NCBI RefSeq assembly: GCF_041080835.1
Contig: NZ_CP129683.1
Location: forward strand, 2,363,800-2,427,799
Direction of reading: 5' to 3'
Origin: Bifidobacterium sp. WK012_4_13
GTDB lineage: Bacteria > Actinomycetota > Actinomycetes > Actinomycetales > Bifidobacteriaceae
Length of the DNA stretch: 64,000 bases
The first letter of the stretch is position 1. The number at the start of each line of letters is the position of its first letter. The notes beneath the pieces are model-generated. The model did no database searches. It was not told where the DNA came from and worked only from the letters and a program-made list of their open reading frames with translations. A program made the translations under genes and the position numbers. Below are positions 47,842 to 57,116 of the stretch, one piece after another.

Positions 47842-48375
47842 ATGTCGTTATTGAATCGGAATGAACATAAATCAACGCCCTCAACTGACCAGCCAGTGGT
47901 TGCTGTGGTGATGGGATCGTCGAGCGACTGGGAAACCATGAAGCATGCTTGCCAGATTCTCGATGATTTTCATATTCCTTACATGAAAAAAGTCATTTCT
48001 GCACATCGCACGCCTGAGCTCATGGCAGATTTCGCGCACCATGCACGAGAGAATGGGCTGAAGGTCATCATTGCGGGAGCAGGTGGCGCCGCGCACTTGC
48101 CGGGCATGGTGGCGGCTCAGACGACGCTTCCAGTGATTGGAGTTCCCGTTCAATCCCATGCATTGAGTGGTTGGGATTCGCTGCTTTCCATAGTGCAGAT
48201 GCCTGGAGGCATACCGGTCGCAACGACGGCCATCGGCAATTCCGGGGCGACGAACGCGGGAATCCTGGCAGTGAGCATCCTTTCGACGAGCGACTCCACT
48301 TTGGCCGATGCGCTCGCGGCATTCCGTGAAGAGCTCAAGGAGAAGGTCGAGGAATCAAATGCCGAGCTTAAGTGA
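47842..48375 (+). CDS. purE: N5-carboxyaminoimidazole ribonucleotide mutase
   Basis: Purine synthesis step converting N5-CAIR to CAIR, 177 residues. The substrate site [13 protein letters not shown], the catalytic His in [11 protein letters not shown], and [26 protein letters not shown] are all clear. The ATG at 47842 follows GAGG. It is followed immediately by purK, its usual partner. Confidence 0.95.
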   Translation: MSLLNRNEHKSTPSTDQPVVAVVMGSSSDWETMKHACQILDDFHIPYMKKVISAHRTPELMADFAHHARENGLKVIIAGAGGAAHLPGMVAAQTTLPVIGVPVQSHALSGWDSLLSIVQMPGGIPVATTAIGNSGATNAGILAVSILSTSDSTLADALAAFREELKEKVEESNAELK

Positions 48376-48397
48376 AGAGACCAAGGGACGAATCACG

Positions 48398-49531
48398 ATG
48401 CTTCAGCCTGGTGCCACGATAGGCATCGTCGGCGGAGGTCAGCTTGGTCGCATGATGGCTCTGGCCGCGAAATATCACGGATTCCGAATCGGCGTTCTCG
48501 ATCCGACACCGGACTGTCCGACGGCGCAGGTCGGTGACTTCCAGATCACCGCGGACTACGACGACAGACACGCCATACACGAGCTTGCCGAACGCAGCGA
48601 TGTGCTGACCTATGAGTTTGAGAACGTCGATGCCGATGCCCTTGACGAGGTTCGTGGCAAGACCGCCGTTCCACAAGGCACAGATCTCTTGCGCGTCACC
48701 CAGGACAGAGTCTTCGAGAAGCAGTTCATCAACGATCATGGAACGCAGACGGCACCGTGGCGCCAGGTAGACGATCTCGGTCAGTTGTCTGCTGCCATCA
48801 GGGATCTCGGATACCCCGCAGTGTTGAAGACGCGGCGTGGCGGATACGATGGGCATGGGCAGCTGGTGCTGCGCAGCGATGACGACCTTGACATAGTACG
48901 AAAGCGCGAGAAGGATACCGGCATATTCCCTCCGTCGATCCTGGAAGGATTCGTCGACTTCGCATTCGAGGCTTCGATTCTGATCTCTGGCAATGGCAAG
49001 GATTTCGTCACCTTCCCGATCGTGCGCAACGAGCACCGTCACAACATCCTTCATCTGACCATCGCTCCGGCAATCGTCGACGAGGAGGTAGCCGAAGAGG
49101 CCGAGGCACTTGCATTCAGGCTTGCGAAGGGCTTCGAACTCGCAGGGACGCTCGCAATAGAGCTGTTCATCACGCGGGACAACAAGGTCATCGTCAACGA
49201 GCTCGCCCCACGTCCGCATAATTCCGGGCACTACACCATCGAGGCTTGCTCGATGAGCCAGTTCGACGCGCATATCCGAGGCATAGCCGGATGGCCGCTG
49301 CCCAAGCCGGAACTGCTCAGCCCAGCGGTCATGGCCAACGTCCTCGGTCAGCATGTCGCTCCCACCAGGGCACTGATAGGAGCGCACCCGGAATGGAATC
49401 TGCACGATTATGGCAAGGCAGAGGTGAAGCAGAATCGCAAGATGGGTCATATCACCGTGCTTGCTGAAGACACGGATGCCGCGGTCGAGGAACTGGAAGC
49501 CACAGGATGCTGGTCAGATCTTGAGGATTGA
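48398..49531 (+). CDS. purK: N5-carboxyaminoimidazole ribonucleotide synthase
   Basis: ATP-grasp enzyme of 377 residues making N5-CAIR from AIR, bicarbonate and ATP. Family marks are IGIVGGGQLGRMMALAA, VLKTRRGGYDGHGQ, FVDFAFEASILISG and NELAPRPHNSGHYTIEA. The start at 48398 matches the family N-terminus. An ATG at 48359, overlapping purE and with GAGGAA ahead of it, would add 13 residues and is a real alternative. Confidence 0.94.
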   Translation: MLQPGATIGIVGGGQLGRMMALAAKYHGFRIGVLDPTPDCPTAQVGDFQITADYDDRHAIHELAERSDVLTYEFENVDADALDEVRGKTAVPQGTDLLRVTQDRVFEKQFINDHGTQTAPWRQVDDLGQLSAAIRDLGYPAVLKTRRGGYDGHGQLVLRSDDDLDIVRKREKDTGIFPPSILEGFVDFAFEASILISGNGKDFVTFPIVRNEHRHNILHLTIAPAIVDEEVAEEAEALAFRLAKGFELAGTLAIELFITRDNKVIVNELAPRPHNSGHYTIEACSMSQFDAHIRGIAGWPLPKPELLSPAVMANVLGQHVAPTRALIGAHPEWNLHDYGKAEVKQNRKMGHITVLAEDTDAAVEELEATGCWSDLED

Positions 49532-49646
49532 AGCCTTATGATCGCAGGCGCATGGGGCACGCCTGCGATCAGCTTCAGGCGAGTCGATTGATTCCTGATG
49601 CGTGTCTGCGATACATTGGAACGGAAGGCAGAGCATAAGGAGCGAT

Positions 49647-50042
49647 ATGACCGAGCATGTAATACGGCAGACGAAGCAGAAGGATGCAGTTCGAAAAGCT
49701 CTCCGCGCCTCAGGCGACTTCGTGACCGCCCAGGAATTGCATCGTCAGCTTGAGGATGATGGTTCGACGATCGGTCTGGCAACGGTCTATCGGCAATTGA
49801 ACCTGCTGGCAGAGGTCGGGCAGGCGGACACGATTCAGCTCAATGGCTCTCAGATGTTCAGAATGTGCGAGGATACGAGCCATCATCATCATCTGGTATG
49901 CACGCACTGTGGCAAGACGGTTGAAATCGAGCCGCCCGATGAGACGTGGCTGAGAAAGACCGCTGCCGCGCACGGTTTCACGGTGAGCTCCCATACTTTG
50001 GAACTGTTCGGACTCTGCGAAGACTGTCAACAGGGTCAATAG
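49647..50042 (+). CDS. Fur family metal-responsive regulator
   Basis: 131-residue repressor. The winged helix includes TIGLATVYRQLNLL. The metal region has four consecutive His (79-82) followed by Cys85 and Cys88 in CTHCGK and Cys124 and Cys127 in CEDC, a structural zinc site. Whether it senses iron (Fur), zinc (Zur) or peroxide (PerR) cannot be settled. AAGGAG precedes the ATG. A perfect hairpin element follows the stop. Confidence 0.9.
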   Translation: MTEHVIRQTKQKDAVRKALRASGDFVTAQELHRQLEDDGSTIGLATVYRQLNLLAEVGQADTIQLNGSQMFRMCEDTSHHHHLVCTHCGKTVEIEPPDETWLRKTAAAHGFTVSSHTLELFGLCEDCQQGQ

Positions 50043-50053
50043 CGGGTCCTGGA

Positions 50054-50183
50054 AAATCGAGATTGCGAGTTTTGCGGCAATTTCAAAGTATCAACCGCTG
50101 AAATCGGCTTTCTGCCCATGGCACTTCAACGGTTTTGCACCTCGTATACTTTGAAATTGCCGCAAAACTCGCAATCTCGATTT
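50054..50183 (+). repeat. Palindromic element, copy H, with perfect 38-bp stem
   Basis: 130 bp. The arms 50054-50091 and 50146-50183 are perfectly complementary over 38 bp. Arm sequence (attgcgagttttgcggcaat) differs from other copies at many positions, always matched by the opposite arm. The loop keeps caaagtat and aaatcggctt. It lies between the convergent fur-like and MprF-like genes, 12 bases after the former. Confidence 0.92.
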
Positions 50184-50218
50184 AAAAGCCTCATGAACAG
50201 GGCAATATCTTCGAATTT

Positions 50219-52975
50219 TCAGTGATTCAGCATGTTTCGAATCTGGCTTGGCTTCAGATCTGGCAGATATGCCTCCAGAACCGCCAGCCCCATCGGCAGC
50301 AGCCTCGAGACATCCGGATAGCAGATGTAGACAGGCTCTTCATGAGGTTGGAATCGCTTCTTGAACTGGAACAGTGAGTTAAAGCCATATGACGGTTCCA
50401 TGATGTCGGCAACGATCTGCAAGGCATGATGCAAGGCGGCTGAATCTTCCCCGTCATCGACCGGAGATCCCGCCAGCGGAGCCGCGGAAAGACTCATGAA
50501 TTCCGCAGTGCCACCCTCTTTCAGGCGTTGGGCCATGCGTGCGATGAGGAATTCCATTATTCCATTCGGACTGTCGATGCGATGACGCATGAAGTCAAGC
50601 GTCCAACCGACGATCTGGCCGTTCCTCCATGTGGGCAGCCAGCTTGTCACACCCTGCACCACGTTATCGGCATCGATCGCATACAGCATCATCACGCGAG
50701 GGTCACGAAGCTCATCGATGCCGCCAAGCGTGAATTTCATCTCAGGCAGCGATTTCAGGTTCGCCCACTGCTCGGAGATGTCGACGATCTGCGACTGAAT
50801 TTCGCGCGGACTGCCGCTGAAGTCAGCATAGACATCACGGATTCCTTCGCGGTTGGCCTTGTTGATGGCGGTTCGTATCGCCTGCCACTTCTTTCCCTTG
50901 GTCTGCCACAGACGAGGATCGACCACCATCTCGCTGCCGACCTGAATCGAAGACCATCCCTGGTCCAGAAGAGCCTGCCGCGTGGCATCGTGCACACTGT
51001 AGAACACGGGTGAGAGCGAGTGCTCATAGCAGAAGTGGGTGAATCCCTGAAGATCGTCGAGGTACTCACCGGGATCTCCGAATGGCCCCGTCGTCGTGAG
51101 TGCTATTCCGTGGGAGACGCGGTATGCGACGGAAGAGCGGCCCGTGGGGGAGAACCAGTACCTGTTGCCCTCCCATGTGGTCATGAATGACATGGACTCT
51201 CCGCCAAGTTCCACAAGAGAGCCTGCGAGCTTTCGCTCGCCTGCATTCTCCGCAACCGAGGTTCGCATCCATCTGGAGACCACGACTATCAGCACCAGCC
51301 AGAAGATTATTCCAATGCATTGCCGGACGAGTTCAGCCGCGAAGGTGGTCGTCCGCAGCACTGCCTGCGAGGTGTTGAGGAATCCCATCGGGATGAATGT
51401 CTGTGGCAGTTGTGAAAGCAGTGAGGACCAGTGGGCGTGAGGAAGGAATGAGGTCGGGTTGAGCAGACCGAAGCCCAGATAGAATGCGCTCAGTGCAAGA
51501 GCGGTGGCTATGATCGCAGACAGTCCTCTCCACAGCGCGCCGCGTTCGGTCGGAACGTTGAACAGCCGAATGTTATGCCGAATGACGATGGCGAAGGCAA
51601 GCGGCGGGAGCACTGTCATGAGCATCGAGGGAAGCAGTCCATGCCGGTATGCCTGGAATGCCACCATGTCGTTCTGGACGCTGGACAGAAGATAATAGAG
51701 GAACGAGAAGAGCACGATTCCGGAATTGACGATGATCGCAGACCATGCCGCCACGCGCCGTCCCCTATACATGCCCCAGCTGATGATGAGCAGCACGATC
51801 GTCGGGAGTATGGCGCGTATGATGCTTCCCGAAGTCGAAATGTGATAGAGATTGAATTCCTGGTAGCAGCTGCTTTTCGACGCCGTTCTCAGACAGGCCA
51901 TGAGTCGGGCGTCGTTGATGGTTCCGGGGCCGGTGAGCAGACCAAGGGCGCTCAAGGCGCCCCTGTGGGCATGGGATACGGTTGCCACGATCGGTCCGAG
52001 GGACAATACGACGGATATCGAAGAAAGTAGACTCCGGCGTTCATGGGCGCTGCTCGAAGCCCAGTGCTCTCTGCTGTCTTGCGGGCCATGCCATACGTAG
52101 CCGATGAATTGCCCGACCAATGCAGCCACGAGAAGGCAGTAATCCCCAGGGTCACCGGTATATAGCAGAGCGATGAGAACTGCCATGTAGCCAATCAGCC
52201 GTATTCTTCTTCTCCAGATGAAGCTGCTGAAGGCGCTTGCCGCCATCAAGGCCCCGAATATCATCACCAAGGGGCTCATCGTCATCCGTGCGTGGGATGC
52301 GTTCTGCCACATGCCACCAAGCCAGTTGATGAACAGGCAGAGGAACAGCCCGATGACTGCGCCTGACATTCCCGAAATCAGGCATGCCAGGAGCGTCCGT
52401 CTGCGACCAAGCCTTGGTTCCGCAATCGCAAGAATGGTGAAGATGATGATGACATCCATTATTAGGCGATATGTGCTTGTGGAAATGAACAGCGTTGCGA
52501 TGAGTCCGATCATCTGCAGCGTGACGCTCGGCGGCTGTGGGGAGACGGCACCATTGGCGATGTGCCCGCCCGTCATGAGGAGCTGATCGTATGTCGTGGA
52601 AAAATACAGACTGTCTTGCGGAATTCGGAAAAGCACGCGCCAGAGCAGAAAGACGATGTTGATCACGGCGACGCTTCCGGATACCCACACCGCGAGCTGA
52701 CGCTTGAGCAGCCAGCTGCGTGCATCCTGAACCAATCCTGTCCATCCGTTGCCGGACTGTGACCGCTGATCCTCGTATCGGGCTTTCCCTGGGTCCGTGC
52801 TCCTCTGGGCGTTCGCAGCGCTTGATGCGGCCCCTGAACTCTCCGCCTGCTCGCGATGCTGCGCCGCATCGGCGCCTTCATCATGCTCAGATACGGAATC
52901 AGGCATATGCCTTTCAGATTCTGCCATATGTGTTGGTGCTTCCCTTGCTCTCTGTGGATGCGGATGCCGGACCAT
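50219..52975 (-). CDS. MprF-like phosphatidylglycerol lysyltransferase-domain membrane protein
   Basis: About 918 residues. A polar N-terminal tail of about 95 residues is followed by about twelve hydrophobic helices (from QLAVWVSGSVAVINIVFLLW) and a cytosolic DUF2156 domain over the last 320 residues (MSFMTTWEGNRYWFSPTG, RTAINKANREG, GYNSLFQFKKRF-like end). Such proteins transfer an amino acid from tRNA to membrane lipid and flip it, lowering surface charge. The first possible start is a TTG in a tandem repeat; ATGs at 52975, 52927 and 52906 are better, and 52975 follows GAAGG. It is grouped with an esterase and an LTA-synthase-like gene. Confidence 0.85.
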   Translation of the reverse strand: MVRHPHPQRAREAPTHMAESERHMPDSVSEHDEGADAAQHREQAESSGAASSAANAQRSTDPGKARYEDQRSQSGNGWTGLVQDARSWLLKRQLAVWVSGSVAVINIVFLLWRVLFRIPQDSLYFSTTYDQLLMTGGHIANGAVSPQPPSVTLQMIGLIATLFISTSTYRLIMDVIIIFTILAIAEPRLGRRRTLLACLISGMSGAVIGLFLCLFINWLGGMWQNASHARMTMSPLVMIFGALMAASAFSSFIWRRRIRLIGYMAVLIALLYTGDPGDYCLLVAALVGQFIGYVWHGPQDSREHWASSSAHERRSLLSSISVVLSLGPIVATVSHAHRGALSALGLLTGPGTINDARLMACLRTASKSSCYQEFNLYHISTSGSIIRAILPTIVLLIISWGMYRGRRVAAWSAIIVNSGIVLFSFLYYLLSSVQNDMVAFQAYRHGLLPSMLMTVLPPLAFAIVIRHNIRLFNVPTERGALWRGLSAIIATALALSAFYLGFGLLNPTSFLPHAHWSSLLSQLPQTFIPMGFLNTSQAVLRTTTFAAELVRQCIGIIFWLVLIVVVSRWMRTSVAENAGERKLAGSLVELGGESMSFMTTWEGNRYWFSPTGRSSVAYRVSHGIALTTTGPFGDPGEYLDDLQGFTHFCYEHSLSPVFYSVHDATRQALLDQGWSSIQVGSEMVVDPRLWQTKGKKWQAIRTAINKANREGIRDVYADFSGSPREIQSQIVDISEQWANLKSLPEMKFTLGGIDELRDPRVMMLYAIDADNVVQGVTSWLPTWRNGQIVGWTLDFMRHRIDSPNGIMEFLIARMAQRLKEGGTAEFMSLSAAPLAGSPVDDGEDSAALHHALQIVADIMEPSYGFNSLFQFKKRFQPHEEPVYICYPDVSRLLPMGLAVLEAYLPDLKPSQIRNMLNH

Positions 52976-53022
52976 ACGAACAGCCTTCGTCCAGAATTCC
53001 CTGTTCCACCCCTTGTGATCTA

Positions 53023-53090
53023 GACTTTCATGCAAGCTTGACTTTCATGCAAGCCTGACTTTCATGCAAGCCTGACTTTCATCCAAGCTT
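53023..53090. repeat. 17-bp tandem repeat between esterase and MprF-like genes
   Basis: Four units of gactttcatgcaagcyt, the last with one change, and a partial fifth. The esterase stop codon (53079) lies in the fourth unit. Each of the first three units carries an ATG on the minus strand, and because 17 is not a multiple of three they fall in all three frames. Confidence 0.85.
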
Positions 53091-54467
53091 GACTTCCTCA
53101 AGATTCGAATACTCGCTGACCGGTCTGCTGTCGGATCCGAGACCCATCTGCGCGCACAACCAATAGATTCCCGGGACTAGCGCGCTTTTCACGGTATGCC
53201 AGTCATGACCGCTTCCCTTGGTGATGATGGCCTGAACCTTCATGCCTGCCTTTTTGGCCGCAGCTCCGATGACCTTGATGTTCTCGACCGATTCTGAATC
53301 CTGATCTCCGGCAGCGCTGAACATCGTCTGCGTCGAAGGCGAATGCTGCGCTATCGCATTCACGGGGATCTGTGCCTCGTAGGCTTTTCGATCGCCGTTG
53401 AAGAAGCGTCTTATCATGCTCTTCTCACTCCCGTCGGTCGGTTTCATCTCGCCATCGACGGGGAACATGTGCCCATATATCTTCGGATTTCGAGGGCCAA
53501 GCTGCGTGGTGCAGGTTCCGCCCTGTGAAAATCCACCAATGGTCCAGTACTTGGCCGAGGTCTCGACTGGAAGCGTGGACTTTATCCAATCGGTCACATC
53601 CTTGGTGATGAATGTGGCCGCATTGCCATACACTGTTGAATCCACGCATAAGGTATTATGCAATGCCGAGCCGTTCTGATCCGGAGACACGACGATTGGT
53701 GCAAGACCGTCATGTGCCTGCGCATATTCGTTCATGACACGCGAGATGCCGCTTGCCGTGAACATTCGGTCGGGGCTTCCTGGCTGGCCACCGAGCATGA
53801 TCATTACCGGAAGCCTCGGGGGAGTGCTCGAAAGCGCCGCTGGAGGCAGATAGATATCGGCCTCGCGTGCATCGAAGTGGGAGATCGTTGCGGGAATCGC
53901 ATACGATCTCTCGATGCCGTGCTGTGGATGTGCAGGAGCCTTCCCCTCCGCGGCAAGTGTCTTCCATTGGGCCATGCTCATGTCTGCGTTGTGAATCGTG
54001 GAGGGTTTCAGCTCAGCATAGGTCGGTACTCCGAGCACGCTGCCGACGATGGTGTATTCGCCATAGGCCGCATTCACGCGAATCGCAGTGTTGAGAATCG
54101 CGATTGGAATCATGATGCAGGCGAGCGTTCGTCTCCAGTTCCGGGAGAGCACGCAGCAGGAGATGGACAGCGCAACGATTCCAAAGCCAATGGCGACATT
54201 GCGGATCACATCAAAGCCAAGACTCACGCCGAACAGCACATATACGTCCGAAACGAGCCACGTCGCTGTCCAACCTATAGCCGCGCTGGCAAGGGTGACG
54301 ACCAATTCCAAGAGCAGACGCCTGGCATTCCCCAGCCGACCCTTGCGGTTGGAAAAGTCAATTATCTGGCTTATGACGAGAATCGCGAATCCAATGATGC
54401 TCACCCATAGAACGGTGCTTGGAAACCAGCCGCTGAGCAGCCTGATCTTCGCTATTTCCTCCAGCAT
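53079..54467 (-). CDS. Membrane-anchored alpha/beta-hydrolase esterase
   Basis: 462 residues: four hydrophobic helices in the first 130, then an extracellular alpha/beta-hydrolase domain of the esterase D / antigen 85 type. The nucleophile is Ser314 in GGFSQGGT; strand motifs LPVMIMLGGQPG and PIVVSPDQNG precede it, and the likely His is in GSGHDWHTVKSAL near the end. Possible roles are acyl transfer or deacylation on cell envelope lipids. Its gene lies 103 bases before the MprF-like gene on the same strand and divergent from the LTA-synthase-like gene. Confidence 0.85.
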   Translation of the reverse strand: MLEEIAKIRLLSGWFPSTVLWVSIIGFAILVISQIIDFSNRKGRLGNARRLLLELVVTLASAAIGWTATWLVSDVYVLFGVSLGFDVIRNVAIGFGIVALSISCCVLSRNWRRTLACIMIPIAILNTAIRVNAAYGEYTIVGSVLGVPTYAELKPSTIHNADMSMAQWKTLAAEGKAPAHPQHGIERSYAIPATISHFDAREADIYLPPAALSSTPPRLPVMIMLGGQPGSPDRMFTASGISRVMNEYAQAHDGLAPIVVSPDQNGSALHNTLCVDSTVYGNAATFITKDVTDWIKSTLPVETSAKYWTIGGFSQGGTCTTQLGPRNPKIYGHMFPVDGEMKPTDGSEKSMIRRFFNGDRKAYEAQIPVNAIAQHSPSTQTMFSAAGDQDSESVENIKVIGAAAKKAGMKVQAIITKGSGHDWHTVKSALVPGIYWLCAQMGLGSDSRPVSEYSNLEEVKLG

Positions 54468-54587
54468 TGCACCCCATCTCCCTTGGGCAGACTGAATCTA
54501 TCCACATCACGAGGATAGTGCGCTGGATATGGAATCGATCGAATATGTGAAAGCGAAGGCTGTAAATCTAGCATTTCCTTCACATTC

Positions 54588-56912
54588 ATGGCGTCCTTTA
54601 AGATTTATTGTCGTGGTTGCTTGAAAGAATTGGCGCTTATGCCTAAGTTTTTTGAATGGGGACATGCTCATAGAGACGCACAAGTGAAAAAGGATCAGGA
54701 CGCGCCGGCACAGGAGACGTCAAAGGAGACCGTGAATGAGAAGGCGAAGGAGACCGATGCCCGAAGAGTGAGGATTTCCCTCGGCGCATCGCGATTCTCG
54801 AACTGGACATATGCGATTCTGTTTCTGATCGTAGATATCGTCGGCGTTGCGATTCTCCAGTGGGCTGTCACGATTTCAAGCTCAAGGGTTGCGCTTTCCA
54901 GCCCACTCATAGGGCTGTGGGGCTTCATATCGACGATGTGGACCGATCGCAGATTCGTCTTCATCCTGAATCTGATCGTTCTTGGCCTTGTCTATGGCAT
55001 CATTCTGTTCATAACCAACAGGTTCTGGGTGGCGTCGCCGATCTTCATCATCGGGTGCACGGTTGTGGGCATTATCGAGCATATGAAGGTGATCTCCCGA
55101 TACGAGACCGTGCTTCCCTCGGATATGGACTTTCTTCATTCCGATGCAGGAACGGTCGCGACCTTCCTTCCTGCCGGATCTCAATGGACCATCCTATGGG
55201 CGGTCGTTGCCCTGCTGGTCCTTGTCGGACTGTGCATCTTCATCAACCATATGGATTTGCGACGTGGACGCGTCCTCACTGTGAAGAGCAGAGCCCTGAA
55301 TGCGACCGGACGGATCGCCGGCATCCTTGTGTCCGGACTGATCCTCACGCTTTTCTCGATTGCGGTCGGCACTGTCGGAACATGGGCAAATACGACGGCG
55401 AAGTTCATGGGAGACATCCCCTCGATGTGGGATTCCGTCTATGACGCTCAGCGCAACGGTACGCTGATAGCCTTCCTGCGTCAGCTGAATCCCAAGGTGA
55501 TGGACGAGCCAAGCGGATATAGCGAAGCCACGATGAAGCGCATCGCCAAGCGATACGAGGCAGAGGCGAACTCCATCAATGCGAGCAGGAAGAACTATGA
55601 GAACGACAGTTCGGTCATCTATATACTGTCTGAGTCATTCTCCGACCCCACCCGCGTTCCCGGATTGAGCATCAATCAGGATCCGATGCCAAAGATCAGA
55701 GCCATCAAGCAGAAGACGACCAGTGGCCTGATGCTCTCAAGCGGCTATGGCGGAGGCACCGCAAACCTTGAATTCCAGGCACTGACTGGCCTGAGCATGG
55801 CAAACTTCGATTCCTCACTCACAAGCCCATATCAGCAGCTGATTCCCTCACTGTCCTGGACTCCCTCGGTGAACCAGAGTTGGAGCTCCAAGAATGCAGT
55901 CGCCTTCCACCCGTATGAGTCCTCCATGTATTCTCGTTCCACCGTGTACAAGAAGTTCGGCTTTTCGAACTTCTACACCCTTGAGAAGCCCGATGTCATC
56001 AAGTACCAGAACAAGCTGGACAACAGCCCATATGTGAGTGACGAGTCGGCGTACAAGAGCGCTTTGGAGGAGATGCAGTCGACGAAGAGCAATCAGTTCG
56101 TGCAGATCGTGACCATGCAGAATCACATGCCATACAACAACTGGTATGCCAACAATCAGTTCCAGGTTTCGGCATCCTCGGGCTCGGCCGCCCTGGGCAG
56201 CGACGAGGCCACGGCCATCGACACCTATGCGAAGGGAATGAGCTACACCGATTCCTCGACGCAGGCGCTGCTGGATTCGCTCAACAAACTGAGCAAGCCA
56301 GTCACTGTGGTGTTCTATGGCGACCATCTTCCCGGCATATACACGACCGCGGGCGCGGATTCGAGCAACGCCATCGCCCTGCATGAGACGGATTACTTCA
56401 TCTGGTCCAACAAGGCTTCCGCGACGTATAACAACAAGATCTCCAACAGCAGCTATACCTCCCCGAACTTCTTCAGCGCTCAATCGGCTGAATACATGGA
56501 TGCCAAGGTTTCGCCATACACGGCTTTCCTGACTGAAATGCATGCGAAGGTCTCCGCGATGGAACCTCCCGTCGTGAATCAGATCCAGGGCTGGGACAGG
56601 ATTCCTGCGGGACAGACCATCTATCTCGACAGTTCCGGCAACCCCATGGACGCCCGTAAATTCGATAAGAAGACCAAGCAGCTGGTACAGGACTACAAGC
56701 TGATTCAATATGACATCACAGCGGGCAAGCATTATCTGAAGGGCACCGGCTTCATGAAGACTCCGACAGCCAAATCCGATGCCGCTAAGGCTGCGGCTCA
56801 GAAATTGGCCGCAGAGAAGGCAGCCGCCAAGAAGAAGGCCGATGTTGCAACGGCTCCTTCGTCCTCGCCTTCGCAGTCCCAGTCCACGTCGAACACCACT
56901 TCCGGGAAGTGA
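54588..56912 (+). CDS. LTA synthase family phosphoglycerol transferase-like sulfatase-fold protein
   Basis: 774 residues with an N-terminal polar region, five hydrophobic helices (from YAILFLIVDIVGVAILQW), and an extracellular sulfatase-fold domain. The likely nucleophile is Thr391 in SSGYGGGTANLEFQ, with metal ligands in VYILSESFSDPTR and Asp579-His580 in FYGDHLPGIY. Relatives move glycerol-phosphate from phosphatidylglycerol to glycolipids. The last 50 residues are Ala/Lys/Ser rich. The first ATG has no clear ribosome site, so a start at 54639 is possible. Confidence 0.88.
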   Translation: MASFKIYCRGCLKELALMPKFFEWGHAHRDAQVKKDQDAPAQETSKETVNEKAKETDARRVRISLGASRFSNWTYAILFLIVDIVGVAILQWAVTISSSRVALSSPLIGLWGFISTMWTDRRFVFILNLIVLGLVYGIILFITNRFWVASPIFIIGCTVVGIIEHMKVISRYETVLPSDMDFLHSDAGTVATFLPAGSQWTILWAVVALLVLVGLCIFINHMDLRRGRVLTVKSRALNATGRIAGILVSGLILTLFSIAVGTVGTWANTTAKFMGDIPSMWDSVYDAQRNGTLIAFLRQLNPKVMDEPSGYSEATMKRIAKRYEAEANSINASRKNYENDSSVIYILSESFSDPTRVPGLSINQDPMPKIRAIKQKTTSGLMLSSGYGGGTANLEFQALTGLSMANFDSSLTSPYQQLIPSLSWTPSVNQSWSSKNAVAFHPYESSMYSRSTVYKKFGFSNFYTLEKPDVIKYQNKLDNSPYVSDESAYKSALEEMQSTKSNQFVQIVTMQNHMPYNNWYANNQFQVSASSGSAALGSDEATAIDTYAKGMSYTDSSTQALLDSLNKLSKPVTVVFYGDHLPGIYTTAGADSSNAIALHETDYFIWSNKASATYNNKISNSSYTSPNFFSAQSAEYMDAKVSPYTAFLTEMHAKVSAMEPPVVNQIQGWDRIPAGQTIYLDSSGNPMDARKFDKKTKQLVQDYKLIQYDITAGKHYLKGTGFMKTPTAKSDAAKAAAQKLAAEKAAAKKKADVATAPSSSPSQSQSTSNTTSGK

Positions 56913-56984
56913 AGTCGTTCGGCTCGATTTGGAACAGATGCGACGCATTCACAGTCTGCAGTCCGGGCATTGGCCGGTGACTGC

Positions 56985-57069
56985 GATTGTGTGGTGTACT
57001 CGATCGTGTGGTGTAGCTGATCGTGCAGTGTACCCGATCGTGTGGTGCATGGAATCGGGTGATGCATGG
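56985..57069. repeat. 17-bp tandem repeat
   Basis: Four units of gatcgtgtggtgtacyc with scattered changes, and a weaker fifth, in the gap between two convergent genes (LTA-synthase-like and TIGR03943-type). Confidence 0.8.
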
Positions 57070-57116
57070 GATTGGCTGTGTCCATTTGGCCATCAGATGC
57101 CTTCGGCCGTGAACGG

